A stretch of DNA of 8,232 nucleotides from UBA7185 sp964606855 (GTDB lineage: Bacteria; Bacillota; Peptococcia; Peptococcales; Peptococcaceae), in NCBI GenBank assembly GCA_964606855.1, contig CAZSHM010000049.1:1-8232 (forward strand), in the 5' to 3' direction. How positions within the stretch are numbered: the first letter of the stretch is position 1; each line of letters begins with the position of its first letter. Position numbers and translations under genes: made by a program. The notes below the pieces were generated by a model. That model did not search any database. It saw only the letters and a list, made by a program, of their open reading frames with translations, and had not been told where the DNA came from. This document shows positions 6,487 to 8,232 of this stretch, piece by piece.

Positions 6487-6500
6487 GTTGGAAAAGCAAC
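6487..6500. promoter_or_regulatory. Putative CRP/FNR operator in the hcp control region
   Basis: GTTGGAAAAGCAAC is an imperfect palindrome of two 5-base half-sites separated by four bases, the geometry of FNR-type sites (the fifth base of each half does not match). Its centre, 6493.5, is 41.5 bases upstream of the start predicted from the plus-strand -10 at 6523-6528, the class II activator position. It also falls at about +10 to +23 of the regulator's own transcript. Half-site bases do not match the FNR consensus, so the assignment rests on geometry. Confidence 0.4.
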
Positions 6501-6515
6501 CGAATGATCCCTCCC

Positions 6516-6544
6516 ATTGTAGTATACTTGTGCTGGGAAGTCAA
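6516..6544 (-). promoter_or_regulatory. Promoter of the hcp-divergent CRP/FNR gene
   Basis: On the minus strand there is a -35 TTGACT (6539-6544), a 17-base spacer and a -10 TACAAT (6516-6521), each five of six to consensus. Transcription would start near 6509, about 51 bases before the ATG at 6458. This is one of the best core promoters in the window and suggests constitutive basal expression of the regulator. Confidence 0.7.
6523..6528 (+). promoter_or_regulatory. Candidate -10 of hcp, without a -35
   Basis: TATACT on the plus strand is five of six to the -10 consensus, with start predicted near 6535 and a leader of about 105 bases. Bases at the -35 distance (6499-6506) do not resemble TTGACA, as expected for an activator-dependent promoter. 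It lies within the regulator's divergent promoter. I found no better plus-strand promoter between 6529 and 6640. Confidence 0.4.
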
Positions 6545-6548
6545 GCAT

Positions 6549-6564
6549 CCGCGCAGACGCGCGG
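6549..6564 (+). promoter_or_regulatory. GC-rich hairpin in the hcp leader
   Basis: A perfect 6-bp GC stem (6549-6554 with 6559-6564) closes a four-base loop close to the predicted hcp transcript start. No U-run follows, so it is not a terminator. It could protect the 5' end of the mRNA. The remaining leader to 6640 shows only the ribosome binding site AGGAG (6627-6631). Confidence 0.3.
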
Positions 6565-6640
6565 GCAGGCCGCTTGCCTCTTCCTGCTTGTTTGTATCCG
6601 TCGGTTGTTCCAGAATCGTTTTCAAAAGGAGAAGATTTTT

Positions 6641-8209
6641 ATGGACAGGCAAATGTTTTGTTTTCAATGTGAGCAGACCGCCGGCGGCCGTGGCTGCACC
6701 GGCGCGTCCGGGGTCTGCGGCAAGAATTCCGCCACCGCTGCGCTGCAGGATCAGCTGACGGGCGCCCTGATCGGGCTGGCCCGCGCGGCGCTCGGCAACC
6801 CCTCCGCCGTGACTGCAAAGACAGATCAGCTGGTTCTCACCGGGCTGTTCACCACCCTCACCAACGTCAATTTCGACAGCGAATCCATCTCCGCGCTCCT
6901 GGCACAGGTACGCACCGAAAAGGACCGCATCGGTGCGGCAGAGGACTGCGATATGCGCAGCCTGTGGGAGGCGGACGCGGATATCCGCTCGCTGAAATCC
7001 CTCATCCTCTTCGGCATCCGCGGCGTCGCAGCCTACGCCTACCACGCTGCGGTGCTGGGGTACCGCGACACGACGGTGAACGGCTTCTTGTATCAGGCGC
7101 TGGCCGCCGTCGGGAAACCGGATGCCTCGATGGATACCCTGCTGCCTATGGTGCTGCAGGTGGGCGAAATCAATCTGAAGTGCATGGCGCTCCTGGATAC
7201 CGCCAACACCACCGCCTACGGTGTGCCCGCGCCCACCGCGGTTTCCCGCACAGTGGAAAAAGGGCCCTTCATCGTCGTCACCGGGCATGATCTGCGGAAC
7301 CTGCAGCTGCTCCTGGAGCAGACGGCGGGAAAAGGCATCCATGTCTACACCCACGGGGAGATGCTGCCGGCCCACGCTTACCCCGCGCTGCAGCAATATC
7401 CGCATCTAAAAGGGCATTTCGGAACGGCCTGGCAGAACCAGCAGTCGGAATTTTCCGATCTTCCCGGCGCGGTGCTCTACACCACCAACTGCCTTATGCC
7501 GCCGAAGGCGAGCTACGCGGACCGCGTCTTCACAACCGGGGTCGTCTCCTATCCGGGTGCCGTGCACATCGGCCCGGAAAAGGATTTTTCTCCTGTCATA
7601 CAAAAAGCCCTAGAACTCAGCGGTTACACGGAGAATCAGGCCTTTCCCGGCGTGAACGGCGGCTTGACAATGACCACCGGCTTCTCCCACCGCACACTTC
7701 TTGCCCTGGCGGATCAGCTCGTCTCGGCGGTCAAGAGCGGCGCCGTCCGGCATATTTTCCTAGTGGCCGGCTGCGACGGCATGAAACTGGGCCGGAACTA
7801 CTACACAGAGTTCGTCCGGCAGGTGCCGTCGGATTGCATCGTGCTGACCCTGGCATGCGGCAAATTCCGCTTCAACGATCTCGACCTCGGCACGGTCGCC
7901 GGGCTTCCGCGTCTCCTGGACATGGGGCAGTGCAACGACGCTTACGGGGCCATTGTGGTGGCCGATGCTCTGGCCAAGGCTTTCGGCTGCGGCATCAACG
8001 AACTGCCTCTCTCCATGGTGTTGTCCTGGTATGAGCAGAAGGCGGTGGCCATTCTGCTGACACTCCTGCATCTGGGCCTACAGAACATCCTGCTGGGCCC
8101 GTCTCTGCCCGCCTTTCTCTCGCCCAATGTGCTGAACTTCCTGGTGGAGCACTACCATATCGCCGCCATCTCCACCCCGGCGGAGGATCTGGAAAGACTG
8201 CTCGGCTGA
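6641..8209 (+). CDS. hcp: Hybrid-cluster protein (hydroxylamine/NO reductase)
   Basis: A 522-residue hybrid-cluster protein (prismane). Characterised members reduce hydroxylamine to ammonia in vitro, reduce NO, and act in nitrosative stress and protein S-nitrosylation in anaerobic cytoplasm. The N-terminal cluster cysteines are C7, C10, C19 and C26 (C-X2-C-X8-C-X6-C), close to the compact arrangement of the class I anaerobe type rather than the wider E. coli spacing. All hybrid Fe-S-O cluster ligands are recognisable: H216 (GHD), E240 (HGEM), C284 (TTNC), C378 (GCDG, the expected persulfide), C406 (LACGKFRF), C431 (GQCND), E465 and K467 (WYEQK). Length fits the class. The frame is open upstream to 6485, but ATG 6641 has AGGAG nine bases upstream and begins the conserved MFCFQC region. 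It is transcribed divergently from a CRP/FNR regulator; no hcr reductase gene is visible in the 23 bases that follow. The identification is very secure; physiological substrate is inferred. Confidence 0.97.
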   Translation: MDRQMFCFQCEQTAGGRGCTGASGVCGKNSATAALQDQLTGALIGLARAALGNPSAVTAKTDQLVLTGLFTTLTNVNFDSESISALLAQVRTEKDRIGAAEDCDMRSLWEADADIRSLKSLILFGIRGVAAYAYHAAVLGYRDTTVNGFLYQALAAVGKPDASMDTLLPMVLQVGEINLKCMALLDTANTTAYGVPAPTAVSRTVEKGPFIVVTGHDLRNLQLLLEQTAGKGIHVYTHGEMLPAHAYPALQQYPHLKGHFGTAWQNQQSEFSDLPGAVLYTTNCLMPPKASYADRVFTTGVVSYPGAVHIGPEKDFSPVIQKALELSGYTENQAFPGVNGGLTMTTGFSHRTLLALADQLVSAVKSGAVRHIFLVAGCDGMKLGRNYYTEFVRQVPSDCIVLTLACGKFRFNDLDLGTVAGLPRLLDMGQCNDAYGAIVVADALAKAFGCGINELPLSMVLSWYEQKAVAILLTLLHLGLQNILLGPSLPAFLSPNVLNFLVEHYHIAAISTPAEDLERLLG

Positions 8210-8232
8210 GCGAACTTCCCGGAAAGAGGGCC

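Overview
The window is GC-rich DNA with strong Shine-Dalgarno sequences (AGGAGG type). Its proteins are typical of strict or near-strict anaerobes: a SCIFF-peptide radical SAM maturase, a hybrid-cluster protein and two CRP/FNR regulators. The SCIFF maturase is nearly confined to Clostridia, so I read the source as a high-GC anaerobic Bacillota (class Clostridia). I cannot name a genus.

Layout. Five genes lie on the minus strand and one on the plus strand. From right to left on the minus strand they are a CRP/FNR regulator (5784-6458), a second, dissimilar CRP/FNR-type regulator (4987-5643), a cytoplasmic aryl-sulfate-sulfotransferase-like beta-propeller protein (3331-4788), a SCIFF-type radical SAM/SPASM maturase (1564-2961) and a divergent metallo-beta-lactamase/beta-CASP protein (91-1389). 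On the plus strand, hcp (hybrid-cluster protein, 6641-8209) is divergent from the first regulator. The left edge carries a minus-strand promoter pointing out of the window, and the right edge ends 23 bases after the hcp stop.

The minus-strand genes do not look like one operon. I can read separate core promoters (TTGACN/17 bp/TACAAT-like) before the first regulator and the radical SAM gene, and a weaker one before the second regulator. A strong hairpin plus U-run lies after the sulfotransferase-like gene. The radical SAM gene and the beta-CASP gene may be co-transcribed, because I see no clear promoter or terminator in the 174 bases between them.

Function. The right part reads as a nitrosative/redox stress unit. 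Hcp has all eight hybrid-cluster ligands and the four N-terminal cluster cysteines, and the divergent CRP/FNR regulator probably controls it. The shared control region has overlapping divergent -10 elements and a GTTG-N6-CAAC palindrome centred where a class II CRP/FNR activator would sit for hcp. The second regulator precedes the sulfotransferase-like gene, whose promoter -10 lies inside a perfect 12-bp palindrome. The radical SAM maturase has no SCIFF precursor peptide next to it in this window. I found no RNA genes, insertion sequences, CRISPR arrays or phage genes.
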